Origin: Corallochytrium limacisporum
Taxonomy: Eukaryota > Opisthokonta
Reading direction: 5' to 3'
DNA length: 64,000 bases
Assembly (NCBI GenBank): GCA_002811645.1
Contig: PDIP01000064.1
Coordinates: forward strand, 174,727 to 238,726
Numbering within the stretch: the stretch's first letter is position 1; each line of letters opens with the position of its first letter. Under the pieces are notes generated by a model. That model was not told the DNA's origin. It ran no database searches and worked only from the letters and a program-made list of their open reading frames with translations. The translations under genes and the position numbers were made by a program. Positions 1 through 14,305 of this stretch are shown piece by piece.

Positions 1-3000
1 GGGGGGGGGGGGGGTTTGGGGTTGGTAAACCAATCACATAAGTGAGTAGTAGTGAACGTAGGTAGAAGCCATGTTTGTCTTTCTCCGCTCCCGTAAGCCC
101 GACCCCCAGAGAAGAACTTCCGCACGGTGGCCAAAACTGTCAGTTGCCGTTTCGGTATCAGAAACTCTTAGCGGAAGGTCTGCTCATTGCCAGATCACAA
201 ATGCAGCCGGGAGTACATTCACTATATCAGAACTGACCTCTCAGAATGATCTCGAAAAAAGAAGCTGGGTTCGGAATCAGGTGAAGACATAAGCCCATCC
301 CTTCCCCCGCACCCTTTAGCCCCACTGCTTCGTGCTCATGTTTTGGCTTGCTCTTCATGTGTATTCATTATAGAAACAAACCCACTACTCAAAAGGAAAG
401 AAAACATTACCATGCCCCGGCCAAAAACCTCGTCATCCGTGTCCACAAGCCGAAGTGAGTCAGCTCTGTAGGGAATGTATGGGCAATGGAGAGGAGGTGG
501 CTGGCTGCCTGAAGCTGAGCTCACAAAAACCCGAGGGGGGGGGGGTTGGGGAGGGGGAGCTGGTCCTTTGTAAACCTTTAGGGTCGAAGTTTGACTCGTA
601 CCCTAGCAATACTTTAAGTATTGAATTTGAAGCAACCGCCCGATGCTGCCAAGTTTCTTTGGCATCTGAATCCGGGGATATGCTTTGTTCCGTCCGAACG
701 GCTTCGTCGGCGAGATGGGCGTTGTCGTGTTTTTTTTAAAAAAAAATAGAAAAACAGTAATATTATTATTGACTGAGGCAAAGGGGGCAGGTGCGGAGAC
801 AGACAATAACACGGAGGCAGTGTTAGTGTGGTCATTCCCGTTGAATGCGACACAGCCATCCTCTGTGTGCCCACACTGTTGCTCGGTTTGGGGCTCATTA
901 AGTCAATGATAAAGTACAATGTGAAGTCTCCTTCTTTTCCTGGAGCATGACCTGGACATGCTTTGCTTTCATCCTTCTCACACCGGTCGTAGCTCCCACA
1001 CACCATTCTTACATGGCCGTCACGACTACAAATTTCTCCACAGAAACCCACCTACATCCACCCGCGAGCTCAAGAACTGCGCAAAAACTTTTTCTTTGCA
1101 CTTCCTGGTTCATCACATGTCAATTCTTTATGAATTGAGTAACCATCACTCCTCTCGCGGCCTTCTATTGCATTCCTTTTCTTGATTGGCAGCGTTGATT
1201 TCCTTCAGCGTTTCATACCAGCTCTGCCCACAATGGGGTCACTAAAAACCCTCTCCGCAAAAGAAATCTCTGAAAATTGAGTTCCCGTCGTTGTGTAGCC
1301 GTTTGGTATCCCTTTGTTTTTTTTTTCCTCGTTGACCCATAGTGACACTATTAAATCATCCTACTCGCGCTAAAACCACTCATCAACACCAGGCACGATC
1401 CCCCATGACCGCAATTTATGCACATCAGCTTCCATTTTTACCCTTCTTTCAGTATAGGAAATGACTACTCCGGAAGTGCCATACCCCTACCTTCCTGGGG
1501 CCCGACACCCGGATCAATATTGAGCACGAATGCAGCAGCATACTTTCACTATGGAAGTGCCTGGTTACCCTACCCAACCCTGCCTGGCAGGGGAGGGCCG
1601 CGATAGTGAGACCACAATTTCGTGAGCGCTGAACAAATCGCTGCTGTGGCCCTGCTGTGCAATGTGAAGGCGAAAAGAGAAACAGCAGAACTATTTCAGT
1701 AGTACTGTTCTAGAAACACAAATTTGGTCAGCACCAAACCTTCCTTCGGCGTCGGTTGTGCTTCCGGTTGATTTTTTTTCGCCACCGCATTAAAGGTGGC
1801 TTGCGGGTAGCTGGGGGAGGGGATATTCTGTGCCAAGGATCGGGTGCATAGCTAAGGAACTGAAATTGGCACACTCCCCACAAATAAATGTATGGCCCAA
1901 ACATGGAGGAGACACAGGAACTGGTGCCAAAGAAGAAGATTATATCGGAAACAAAACACGGATTCGCCGAAAGTCTTCCGGATATCTGCATATATTCATT
2001 ATGAAAGAGGGTCTTTCCTCCTCACAGTATGTGACCATTGTGCACGGTGGGGCTCAATCCGCGCTGCCTGTCTCCTGCGAATTGACTCTGGACGCGGCCG
2101 TGAACGGAGTCACGGTCCATGTGCACGACACGTTAAAGTTGACGGGTGCCCTGGGAACCGAGCTGGAAAGGCCGGTACTTAATGAACCGTGGATTCGGGG
2201 AAGAAAGTGTCCCGCCTGAAACACACGGTCACAGTGGACCAAAGATTAGTAGTACCTGATAGTGCGAACCTATCCCATTTGCTGACCGTAAAAGTGCGGT
2301 ACTTTGAGTTCCGCAGTGGGCACCCGTGCCCGAGAGGGGTCCCCTTTCTCTTCCCCCCCCTCCCCCTTCTCCCCCCCCCCCAAAAATTACCACTCAAAAG
2401 GAGCAAGGCCACTCCAAAAATGTCAATTAAGAAAAGCGGCCCCCGCTTCCCCCGTCCGGCTGCACAGGCAAGGTAGTGAACATACTGAAAATGCGGCGAA
2501 AGCCCACGCAAACGCACCGCAACCTGAAAAGAGCACACCAGCTAGGGGGCGCACGGGACTTTGTACCGGATCTCTGGGGTTTGATTGCATATCAGTTCCA
2601 CTTGGCAAGCCTATTCTGTTCGTCCTTGATGTTGATTGTGACGGTGACGGCGGTGTATGACCAGACTCATGGTAGCAGAGACCCAGGAAGCATCCAAGAA
2701 TGATTTGGCACACTCTCAAGTTATGCATGGTGTTGATCATGTTCAGATCATCATCATTGCCTCCCTGCGCAGCAGCCAACGGCACCCGCTGCCGTTCTGC
2801 AATCATTTTGAAGTGAGGGGGCGAGTCCGTTGGGTTAGTAGTACTGCTATGCCCTTTTCTTTCCCCTCTGAATGCTCTTTGATGTCGTCATCATTCCATT
2901 TTTTTAGGTTTCGGCAGCGTCTAGTACTTGGGTTCCTCGTTACACTTTAACCGGTGGATGGATCTCAGGGAACGGCTGCCCTTTGATTGCGTGTGGCTCC

Positions 3001-5521
3001 AACATGTGTACATGCTTGTCGTTGTTCTTACGGCAGCCTCCCATCGCCGCGTTGTAGATGCATGCACTCCTTTGCATGAGCGCCGATGTCTCTCTCCGTC
3101 GGCGATGCTGATCGATGTGATGCATGGGCACTGACACCCGAACACGGACTTCCTCGGCGGCACAAAATCCCTGGATTTTCCGGGCTGCAGAACTTCCGCT
3201 CCCGATCAGTACTTTGACGCCCTGTGGCCTGAATGTAAACAATAAGGGTGCCACGAAAAGTCTTTCTCCCGTCTTCACCACCGCTCCCTTTCTTCAGCAA
3301 GCACACCAAATCACGGGGTTTGATGCCATTGACCGACAGAAGATCAGTCCGCCGTAGTGAATGACTCGAGTGATTTTTCATGTGGTTGTGGTCAGGCTGT
3401 TTTTGGGAGATAAGAGGGAAAGAAGAACTCGTCATTGGAATCCCACCAAGTCCGCACCCACTGTCGCTCTGTGCCATAGGTTTACTATTACTTTGTGGGG
3501 CTGTCGTCATTTCTCCTTTTCTGGGGGGGGGGGGGGGGTGTAAGAAACTTTAAAAATATCTCTCGCTGTGTGGTGTGCCCTCCCCCTCCCCCACACACAC
3601 ACTCTCTCTCTTTGCTGCCCTCTGCACAAAAAAGAGTTTTCCTTCCTTTTTCAGACAGAACCACGGTGGGGAGAGGGTGGTGAACCCTTTGGTGTATGTT
3701 TTCTAAAGTCATAGTCAACGGCAGAAGTGAAAAGTGAGAAACTACGGGAGAGGAAGGACAGAAGGAAAAAAAAAAGAGGGGAGGAGGAGGAGAGGGTAGT
3801 TGGCCCCCGAAAAAAAAAGTGTAGAAAAATAGAAAATAGAAAATAAAAAAAGAAGGAGACTTTGCCTCCAAAGCGCGGGGCGGGCCGTCCGTACGGGGTT
3901 AGCTCTGCACATCCGGGGAAAGCCAGAGGTGTACCGGTTGAGGAAGAAAACAAGAGAAACAGGCTAGAAAGGAAGATTGGGGTGGGCGGCCCCCCCTGGT
4001 TTCCCTCGTCTTTGCATTTTTGCTGGCTCGGAGCCGCGCCGCTTGCGATTTTCGCACAAGAAAAAAAACTGCTGCCACTCGCGAGAGAGAGCGTCCCGGG
4101 AACTGCCCCCCCCCGGGGGTGGGGAGGGAGGGGGGCTAAGGGGGGTTTTACCGACCGGCTGCAACCCCCCCCCCTCTATCGGTCGCCACAGGTCCGTCCG
4201 AACCCGAGCGGCCTCCGGTTTTCGAGGCGACGCATAAACGAGAGAACAGCAGATCAGAAGGAAAAAAAATAGCCGTTCCTCGCAGAAGTACCGCAACAGA
4301 CTTGTTCCGTAGCCCACGCCGTGGCAGCGGTACACCTCCATTGCGAGCAAGAAAGTCTAACGGGAACACAGTTCACTGGACATGTCCACCTGGATGCGTG
4401 TCATCGCTTTGTTTGAGCAGAGAGCCGTAGGTTTGAGGTGGTTTGAGCACACTGCCATGGTCCCCGATGATCAGGTAAATGCCACAGGGTACACCTTGGG
4501 ACCTGATGTTCTCCTTGTGTGAACGGCCGTCAACGTAGCAGCGCTCTTTGCTTGCGGAAGGAAAACGAGGCTATGAAACCAGCTCCAGCTCCTTTGTTAC
4601 GTAAAATACTACTCGGAAAAAACTTTTTGCGATCCATTCCACTTGGATCTCACCCGGACCTCAAGTCAGCAATCATCATGGTGGCAGCTCATTCGCTGGA
4701 ACCTCCGCTGTCTACTTCCACGTTTCCTAGTTTGCGAGTGATTGGGCAGGATGGTTCGAAACTATGGCCCACCCACCTTACTACTGCTCATCATCCGGTC
4801 CCTTACCTTCCTGCGCTTGCATGTCGAGGAGAATCTTTTTTTAGGTGAAACGAAACAGGTGCACTCGCCATAGGTCAAGTGCCGTGGTTTGGGTGGGGGC
4901 CCAGTATCTCTACTACCCGCCCCCGGGCGGGGTGTTTTTTGGAGCTTTTGAATTCTCCTTTCCGCAGTTCCTGTAGATACCGAAATGCGGTTTCATTAAG
5001 ATCTTGATTTAGATAATGATTTATGATTCAAAAGGAGACAATCTATTCATTGAACGAGTCTGGATGCTTCATAAAAAGTATATTAAATTCGGACAGACAT
5101 CCACTGACTTCTTGGAGATGTGACGCTTGTCCTTTTGAGAGACTGTGGAGCGAGTACCTAGCCTATACATGATTTCGCCATGCTGTTCAAGGTCAGAAGG
5201 TGTCGTGTTCGCTGCCGTTATTGGTCTGATGCGCTTGACCATGCAGTTGATACACACGAGGAGATGTCCATTGCACCAGACAATGTCTGCAAACATTTGT
5301 GGTATGTAGACCATTAGAGTCCACATGCTCTCAGATATCTATTTCTAAAAATGTTTGTTTTATTATGATTACGGGCCGCCTGCAGCCACGTACTTGTGTG
5401 ATGATGGTATGATTGTTGGTGTCTGTGTTCAAGCTTGGGGAAGCCGGGCAGGATTCGATTCATCCACGTCGTGTAGACATAGCCTTCACGGTTGTGGCCG
5501 TTAGAGACAGTTCATAAATCC
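1..5521. other. Gene-poor spacer with G/C homopolymers
   Basis: No convincing gene is visible. Open frames are short, overlap on both strands and have low-complexity translations rich in P, S, R and G. The stretch opens on a G14 run and carries G11 (535-545), C8 and C11 (2353-2381), G16 (3523-3538), C9G5 (4106-4119) and C10 (4165-4174). Around 3,590-3,615 an AC repeat passes into a CT repeat, and 3,765-3,860 is A/G-rich. The G14 start may be the edge of a sequencing break. Exons of an intron-split gene or a non-coding transcript cannot be excluded. Confidence 0.55.
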
Positions 5522-5926
5522 TCAGGCACTTCCGCCAGAATTCATTCTCTGCGGACCATGACTGATGTGCGATGTCCGGGAGGGTCGGCTTGGCGATGAC
5601 AAGGCAGTTATACGTCTCGAATGCTCAACCTGATTTGTAAGCGCATCCTGTCCCGGATCATAGTTCATGACCAGGACTTGAACCTGGTCTTCTTCATTCA
5701 TTAAATGAGCCTGTCGCCATGCCCGCTGAGATCGGCGCCGACTATTTGATAAGTGGATGAGCGCAATCACCAAGATAACGGCAGTCAGTGATCCAAGCAG
5801 TGCGCCGGTCACATACATCAGCTTCTGCCCCTGTGTCTCTCCCCCACTGAAATTTCCATCAAATGCTGTAGTACTGACGCTTGGCGTCGTGCCAGTGGCT
5901 GTAGGGTTACTATCTTCGCTCGACAT
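5522..5926 (-). CDS. Small single-pass membrane protein, unknown
   Basis: This 134-residue protein is not recognised. It starts at an ATG with A at -3. The first ~35 residues are Ser/Thr/Gly-rich without a cleavable signal. One hydrophobic segment follows at about residues 37-60 (YVTGALLGSLTAVILVIALI). A basic stop-transfer stretch (SRRRSQRAWRQ) then leads to a polar tail of about 65 residues ending Ser/Arg-rich (SSPSRPSRTSHIS). The positive-inside rule predicts the N-terminus outside or lumenal and the tail cytosolic. The Ser/Thr-rich head could be O-glycosylated and the tail phosphorylated. It is the only plausible gene in the first 14.9 kb. It is judged real because of its ordered membrane topology and clean ATG, unlike the noisy frames nearby. 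Confidence 0.6.
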   Translation of the reverse strand: MSSEDSNPTATGTTPSVSTTAFDGNFSGGETQGQKLMYVTGALLGSLTAVILVIALIHLSNSRRRSQRAWRQAHLMNEEDQVQVLVMNYDPGQDALTNQVEHSRRITALSSPSRPSRTSHISHGPQRMNSGGSA

Positions 5927-8900
5927 TATTGGCTAGAGAAATTATGTGATCTTACATACTAGTGTCCGTTTCAGTACTTGTGGTGTCCGTTTACAGTACG
6001 GCCGCAGAGGTTCTGAACTTTCTAAAGCCGGTGTTTTTTCCCTTCGATTTCCATCCAATGTATGTTTTCTTTGTTACCACCAATCTTCAGCTAAGTATCT
6101 TGCTGTGTGCTTGGCAATTGCGTGTCAATCCGCAGCGCTACGGGGAGTCTCCAAAATATGTGTGCATAGGTACTTTGCCGTACTATTCTCAGCGTACGGT
6201 AGGTTGCCAAGTTCCTCTGGTGATCTCGTATCAAATAGCCTTTCTATCTCATCCCTGGTATCCAGTTCTCTGTGGTTCGGTGCATAAATCCTTGAACTGC
6301 TCGCATCATTTTACATCAAGCAGGCAAAGCGATGAAAAGGAGTGACGCACCCGTACCGGCGCCCGGTGGAGGGTGGGGTGAGAAAGTCCCAGTGACCGCC
6401 CATAGTTTCCCGGGCTCGAGTCAAAAAATCGGCAGCTGGGTCCGACCGCCCCGGGGAGGACGAGAACATCCTCCGACTTAGCATGAAATGTGACAAAAAT
6501 GTATCATATATTGAGTACTTAATTGGAGGTTAGGTACGAATGAGGACCTACCGGACGGGTAGTTCCAGGAATGCCGGTCGTTTCGCTCCTTCCCCACCAA
6601 GTTTCATGGTCTGCTAGATTTAAGCTATAGTGATAATACTGCCAAAGGGACACACATCGTAGTGATTGGGGGGGGGGTATTAGGTTTCGTTCTCCCGTGT
6701 TCCCCTGGCCCGCCCCCAAGCTGTGGGTACTCGCCGATTGGTTCCCCCCCTTCCCCACCACCCCCCCCACTTGGCTGTGTTTTGGACGTGTGTCTAGCCC
6801 CCCTATTATCTATCTGCCTGAGATACCTCCCGTTTGAGAGATGGTCTTGATACCTCCATCCCCCCGCTGTTGAGCAGTAGTCTGCTTATAAGCTCAACGA
6901 GTTTCTGTTTGTCCTTGGTTGGGGCACTGCGGTCGGCCCGTGACAGCGCATTTTGCTCGCGTACAACACAACCCCAACCCCGTTTATACCCTGTTTGTGT
7001 GGTGCGCGCTTGTATTTCTGTGCGCTCTTTGGACTATATAGATTCGCACACACAAGAATCCGTCATCCTCCCGTCCCCTCTTTCCCCTCACCCCCCCGGT
7101 CCCTCCGTCCCGCTTTGTTAATACGCAGGATCGATCAGTTTGATATACTCTTGTCAGGAGACTGGACTGTGTGCGCCTCTGTACCACTCAGTATGCGGCC
7201 CGCATGACGATGCTTTCACTCATTTTGAGAGACTGTCGCAAACACCTGTGCTAGGGCCACAATGAAATCAAAAATGTGATTCTTTATTGATTATCATCAT
7301 ATATGAGTTGATTATGTTGCCAACATCCTTAGGAACTAATACTCAATATTTGTGTATCTCCTAGCATTGGACCTGGCTGGTAGCTAACGGTGGTTCCAAA
7401 TCTAAATACAAAGTGTAGATATCTGACTTGGTGATTTGGAATGATGCTTACAGTTCTATTGGCGGGTTGAATCATACGAAACTCTACTCACTCACTCGCC
7501 AGTCCTTCCTTTCTTTCCAATTTCTTTTTTACTAACCCGCATCCGCACGCCCGAACCCCTAAAATTCCTATTAGGTGTGGAGGGCCACCATAATTGAATC
7601 TATCATGGGTACTGGCTCCTGTGATGATCGAAGCACGTCTTTCGTTCACCCTGTTTTAACGCACCCCATTCCGGATTCATATCTTCCATTACAGGCACCA
7701 TAGGAAAAGCATACAGCATTCAACAAATTGATCCAGGGCTATGGGATGTGACAACTACTAAGAAAGTGCTGTGTGCACAGAATTTAGGGTGACAGGTCCG
7801 GAGATCGAGGGGGCGGGTTTCTCTTCGTTTCTTGTCTCCTTCTCCTCCTGCATTTTTCCTACTTCTTTGACATTTTCCATCGTAAACCTACCGTAGTCTG
7901 CGTGGATCACTCGGAGCAGATGCGGCGGTGTCGCTGCTGTCAAGTGTTTCCCCGCTTTCAGAGTCTCGGCAGTTGGAAAAAAGTTAGAAACCCTCAGAGG
8001 ACGAGCTAAGGGGTATGGTAAATGTTAGGAAAAAATACAGACTTGAAGTTTTCTAACTTTAGCATCCTTACATCATCCAACTATTAAATCGGGCACTGAC
8101 CGGGGACTAATAAACTCTGGCCCGCTGTCCGATAGCAGATTCGAATTTCGCAGATTTACTGAATGCCATAGCCAACGTATGATACGCATTTCTTTATGCC
8201 CCCCTTTGCTTGCAATCGTCAGGGAGTTCGGACGATATGGAGCGCTTGCGATTCTGGCCGACCGCTTGCTTTCCATCGTCAACATTCGCATTTCCATACC
8301 CGATGGAGTAAAAGATTACAAGCACACTCGATCATTGATCTCACCAAACGCCACTGGGTATGATCATAACAGTGAAAGTGGATCCGTCCTTATGTATATG
8401 CTGAATGTATGGACATTGTATTCCAAGCTGCATACGACTGGATGTTTCCATGGGATCAAATTTACTGTGTCTGTGTGAAAGGAAACGGTTGCATCGAAAG
8501 CCTATGGTGGGCGACCCAACCTTAAGATAGATAAATTCTCTGAGGGCCAAAGAGGGTGTTCCATGTCCAAGTAGAGATCGAATGAACCCAGTATCACGAT
8601 TTCACACGGCGGATAACAGTCGGGCAGGATACGTGCAGAAATTTTGCTTCTAGGCAAGGGGTAAAAGGAGCAAGGAAAAGCCTGAGAAAGCGCCGTTCGT
8701 CTTATTCAATTAATCGCTAGACCAAACGCGCCTCATATAGGAGAATTCTTGAACCAAACGTAGAGAGCTCTTGTCAACGTCTAATCTCGTTGGGACCGTG
8801 TACCCACACACGTCAAAGAGCATTTGCTGAACAGCCATACTCAAAAACCTTACCATTCTGTGAGAAAATGCGAGACTGCAACGGACTCTTTACCCACGGG

Positions 8901-11900
8901 CTCGAGCGAGACCAAACCCAGAGACTGGAGGGAAAGTTTACCATCGCATCTGCCTTCAATGCAGCCAGAGTTGTATGTAAAGAGACACCAAAAAAAAAAG
9001 GAAGGGGGTAGCAAACTAATACTTTTCGCAAGATACAGGAAACGCTGGAGCGAGAGAGAGACAAAATGAAACCTCGATTGCAGTGATCTAGAGGTCATTT
9101 ACTTTCGCTTTTGGAGAGGGGGGGGGGGCTAGGGGGTCCGCTGCTGCCTGGAACTGTTCTTCTCAAGGCTCGAAACAGATCTATGAATTCCCCTGAAACT
9201 TCAAGCCTGCGGTTACCCCCAACTATAGAGAACACTTAGAATATGATTGATAATAGAGTTGCAGAATATGCTGGGCCGCTGCAGGGTGTAGTGTAGCGGG
9301 AGCTGCCGGGGTTGATGGTGTGATCAATGTCTCGAGGGCAGACCCCGTACCGGTTTTGCAGCGCCACAGCCGACGGAGGATACCTTCCGCTAGGGCAAAT
9401 GAATACATAAATAATGGGCCGAAGCCGCTCGGTCTCTTTCAAGTAAATCAAAGTTCCCGGCTGGCCGGTTGCCAAAGTTGTGTTTGTGGTTCTCTGCGTT
9501 TTCTTGGGGTGGTCCTTTCTCGTTTGCTCACCTCCCAACTCTTCACTCATTGGTCTCCTTCAAGTTGGTTCCCGCCATTACTATTCCGCCGACACAACTA
9601 GCTCCATGTTTGTTTGTTTGACCTTTCCCTAATACTGTTTCCTCTCCGGTCGTTGAAACTGAAATATCCACTGTGTAGCACTTGACTGTCCTTCCGTCTC
9701 AGCGAACAAGTGTATGCGCGTGCGGCCCTCGCAGACCTCCGAAGCGTGCTTGGATTTTGTATGTGGCAATAAAACTCCACGTTCCTTTTTAGGTGCTCCT
9801 TCATCGTTTTCAACATTAATGTCAGATGTGAAATGAATAGAGGTCCTGCTTTAGTTATCCTCAGATGGGAGGCGTTGAGTTGAGACAACAGTACAGGTCA
9901 TCGCCAGTATTAGACAATAACGCAGACACACAAAGTGACGAGGATGATTGGTAGCTTCATCAGTCGTAATACTTCTATTCACGGTTCTACGCTATGAGTT
10001 GCCTCCACCACCACCACCTTTTTAAAACCGAATGTGCCATAAGACCACGCTGTATCGGATTCCATTGCTGTCACTTTCAACAGAATTGAGAGAATGTTTG
10101 AATCATCAACCGTTGACATACTTTTATTATTGAGTGTATGCACTCTTTCCGTGAGATCAGATGCTACTGTCCATCATATGGCACCTACACGGGAGGCTCA
10201 TTACGGCCTCGACGTTTGTGATAGAATTGTTGAGGTATATTAAGTATAACAATGTAGTAAGGGATTATGCAAGAAGTTATCTTGCTGCATTGTCCACTGT
10301 GCAGCGAAGTCTTACACGTATAGCAACGAACGTCTTATCCTCGCACCGGGGAACATTTTATATAAACGTTGTGAACTTTGCACCGACAAGGCTCCCCAGA
10401 GGTGTGCATTAGATTGCCCGGTGAAGAGGGCTTAGTATGATTCTTCAGCCATTTCTGGAGCCCTCGCTACGCAGCGGCCTAGAGGATTGGCTGACAGTTC
10501 TTTCGTTTCGTGTGCAGGGGCGGGCCCTCGGCTCATTTGCTGCCCTGCGGCCTCTCCCTGCCCGGCTGCTGAAACATAGCAATTTACCACGGAGACCGAG
10601 TGAGGGGTGGTCAGCTTAGTCACACATACACACTGGTCGCTGAGTGGAACGGAAACAAAGTGTGGTCCTCGCACTGTGAGGCTGTACTTTTGCTGCCTAC
10701 TGGCGCAGAGCCAGAGGGCTAAATGGCCTGCAACCCCGATATCACGTTTTCGTTCGGCTGCTAAAATAATACTAACAACCCCCAAACGCCCAGCGGTACT
10801 GGCGTGGATGAAAACCTGATGAGACAGGGAAGGTCATTGGCCACTACTGTCCTTCCTGCAGCTCAGCTGTGTTTAGTGATCTGGTCGTTGCCACTGTACA
10901 TGACGACTGAAGATTCCTCACCCGGAGCCCTTCTCCATTCAAGATAGTACTGGCTATATGGAGCAAGCAATTGGTCTCCACCATTGCTATATGTACCTAC
11001 GGGCATGTGCCTGTGCTGGAACAGTTCGAAAATTAAAGTACAGGAATGAATATGACACTTCAAATACATACTGATAGGGGAAAACAAGGTCCGTATTTCA
11101 CTACTGAGGCATCTTTGCAACTGTCCAGTTCGGGTCCGATAGAACGAAAGGCAGGGAGATCGGATGAATGGCATTTGAGCGAGCATGTGCGTGTTGTTGC
11201 AGCGAGCACTCTTACATGATAGAATCCTGCGATATTTGCATACATTCTGTAAAGCATGTGCTGGAACTGTGCTCTCTTGGTAGCTAGAGATCTCGCCCGT
11301 CCATTTTCTCGGTCATATTGGCCAACTACCCATCACTGAAGATAACAGATTGGTCCGGAATGATGTGATCAGTGATGGAAACCGTAAGAGAAGGACGGAG
11401 TACTCTAACGAGGAGAGAAAATATTCTTGGGGCTCCTGTGATTTTATAGTAAATCCTATGCTGTGGTCAAGTCTTCCGTATGGCAGCGATGTCAAAATGT
11501 CTAGAGAGATGGCGACGAGCATTATTTTGGAGAGGGTATGATTACAGGCCGACCTCTATTTGGTTGAGGCTTGTGGATATTTGCGTGTTCACGCGGCTGG
11601 GGAAGTTGACGATGAATGCAAAGGATGTTAGTGGCGAACGTGAAAGCAATACGATTAGTGGATGACCCGTACCTCAGGCGTGAAACATTTGAAACACTCT
11701 TGTCGGGCTCCTCCGGCCGACGTAAGAAAGAAAGAGCGAGAGCGAATAAGAGATAAAGGAGACCCGAAGACACAGATCATCAGCGGCTGCAGAACACGGA
11801 AGGCGTGATTATACTTATCCCCTGCAAAAAACTAATTGTTCAGCTTTTACTTTACCTCCCAAAGGCTAAAGTGGCTTTCAGCAACGACCCGGGAGTTGCT

Positions 11901-13737
11901 GATGGGTTGCATTTTTTTTACGAGAGACGTCTCAATTATCCTCCTCCATCCTAGCCGATATCCCGAAAAAGAAACTGCGGATAGGATAAGGTGAAGTTTC
12001 AAGTGTCAACGATTTCATTTTTATATACAATAACACCCTATATCTGCTGATGACCACACGCCGTAGGTCGCAGAGGCACCGGTGCGGTGGATGTGTTCGG
12101 GTGTGTGACTTGGTCCGTGAAAAAAAGTCTTCAAAGTTGACTTTTTCGGCTGTCCTCCCATCAATTCCGAATCTCTTCGCCGTTCCGCCTGTACACGCCC
12201 AGACAGAGGTTGCAAACATCCCACAGTCTCGAGCCTGCATTCGGCTGAACTGTGAGAATGAGTCAACAGTCACACGGGCATTGAGGCAATATAGAAAAGA
12301 GTAGGTGTATAGTAAATTTCCTGTGAAGAGCGGCCGCTTTTGCAGCCGTACAGGCGCAAAATTTCCTGCGCTTTGTTTTGCCTTCGAGGGCCCCTCCGTG
12401 GAATTGCTGGTATATTATTCTAGAGCCCGTGTTTTTCTCATATATACTCTGCTAGCGCCTGCCTATTGTGTAAAGAAATCCCTCTGTTTCTTGTTCAAAA
12501 TTTTGAAGAGCCGGACAGCGCACATGCATGCACAGACACACACCTATCTTGTACAAAGCGAATGGTTTCTGAGACGCATCGATCGCAAAAGTGCGCTAGA
12601 CTCCCCCCTCCTCCCACCCGAATTTTTTTATTTGCTCCGTTCAACAACCCCCACCCGCCCCTCTTCTAAACCCGCTATAATTCCCTTACAAGTTTTCTGC
12701 CCCTTTCAGGTGAACAAAACCACTGACTATGAGACACGTGTGGAGGGCAAGTGTTGTACAATAAATTTCGTACACCGCTATTAGCCAACAGTCACCACCA
12801 ACCCCACAGCGGCCCTGTCGATAGAGTTGCGGTGCTTGACGTTTTAATTGGACACTTATGTAGTTTTAGTAGGGACCATTGATAGAGGGAACGTAGGTCT
12901 ATCACGCCCGATATCGTTGTTTATTTTGGTTGGCTGTGATAATATTTTTCCTCTCCTGTCTTTTCGTTGCTGCGCCCGCCCCCCCGGTCCCTCCCCGGCG
13001 GCCCCTGAAGCAGGTCGACGGGGCTTCACCATAAGAAAAATCGAGAGATTAGGGGGAGGACGAGTTGTTTGATCCAAGAGCCTTGTGTGATCACATCTGT
13101 TGCAGCTATGCATAGTCCTCTGTCGTTTGTAGCGAAAACCTCGATTTGCTCAGGTATATTTATTATAGAAAACGGAAACTCTACGGTTTACAGTGCAGCT
13201 CAATTAGTTCCTCTTCCTTTGAACAGGATCGGAGAGTTTGAGTGTAGCCGTCGATGGTAGTCGTTCCAGCGGATGTTCAGCAGCCGATCCCTCCCGTGCT
13301 TTTACTGTAAATGGTACTCACCACATCACATGCAAATCCAATGTTGTAGTTGCGGTCATCTACTATTCACAGGGTGAGGCTGATTTGCCATGGACCAATC
13401 CTCCGACATCTCAACCCCTTCGCTCTGGGGGACGATTTGAGAAATTTCTTTGGCGCTCGTTCTGCAACAGTTTCGATTTTCTGGAACACGCTTCGATGCA
13501 ACTCTACCGAATGGCCCCAAGTTGCTGTTTCTGTCCATGCTTGAAAGATTAGTAGAGAGAAATATGGAATCAAGTGAAATTGGACGGCTGCCCTCTGTTA
13601 CCGGCACAAAATTCTCCCTAAGGCACTGCAGCTACTTGTTTCCACTTTGTTGTCCTGTGAATTTGTGCAGATTTGCAATTGTCCAAGATCTGAGCTTTTC
13701 TGTAGAGCCGGCATTTTAGTGCTTTGTCGTTCATCTT

Positions 13738-13742
<5 letters not shown>

Positions 13743-13784
<42 letters not shown>
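13743..13784. repeat. (CT)21 microsatellite
   Basis: A pure CT dinucleotide run of 42 bases is followed by a short degenerate CT/GT tail. It lies in non-coding sequence. Confidence 0.95.
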
Positions 13785-13788
<4 letters not shown>

Positions 13789-14261
13789 CTCTCTGTCCCT
13801 ATGTTTCAGATTAGTTTCCGCTTTGTAGATGAGGAGCCTCCTGCAAATGTTACGAAGAGGAAACAGGGAGGTGCGGAGTCGAGCCTTTTCCCTTCTCTGT
13901 CTGAAACGGCACGGCCCGGAATTTCAGGTCATATTTGCCGTGTAAACGGTACTATAAGGGAAGTTTTCGTTCATACAATACATTTTAGGAGAGACATTTC
14001 AAAGTCCGATGAGACGGTGTCTGTCGCGATGACCGTGCAACCAACCGCGGGCCTCCCACCCCGCGGAGAAGGGGGAGGTCCTTGCCCAAGAGAGAGGGGA
14101 GGTCGCGAGGACTGGCGATGCATTCACGTTTGGAACACCTTGCAACGAGAGTGGTTTTTGTTTCTTCGGAGCACAAGTGGGCGAGTTAGAGAATGCAGAA
14201 TCGGATTTCTATGGCACACTGCAGCAGCGAACTGTTTCATTTCCCCTTCCCCTCCCGCTGC

Positions 14262-14305
14262 CCCGGGGGAGAGGGGCGGGAGGGGAGGGGAGGGGAGGGG
14301 GGAGG
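14262..14305. repeat. G-rich tract, potential G-quadruplex
   Basis: The plus strand carries many GGGG runs separated by one or two A/C bases. This satisfies the simple four-run rule for G-quadruplex folding. It lies in the long spacer, about 0.65 kb upstream of the gene at 14,943. Confidence 0.7.

Noticed and set aside
1-30. Possible telomere at the window start
   Set aside because: A single G-run with one GGGTTTGGGG echo is not a tandem telomeric array.
1690-2845. Recurring AGTAGTACTG words (about 1,694 and 2,834; GTAGTACTG also at 5,871)
   Set aside because: Too few and too short, and no constant position relative to genes; probably chance.
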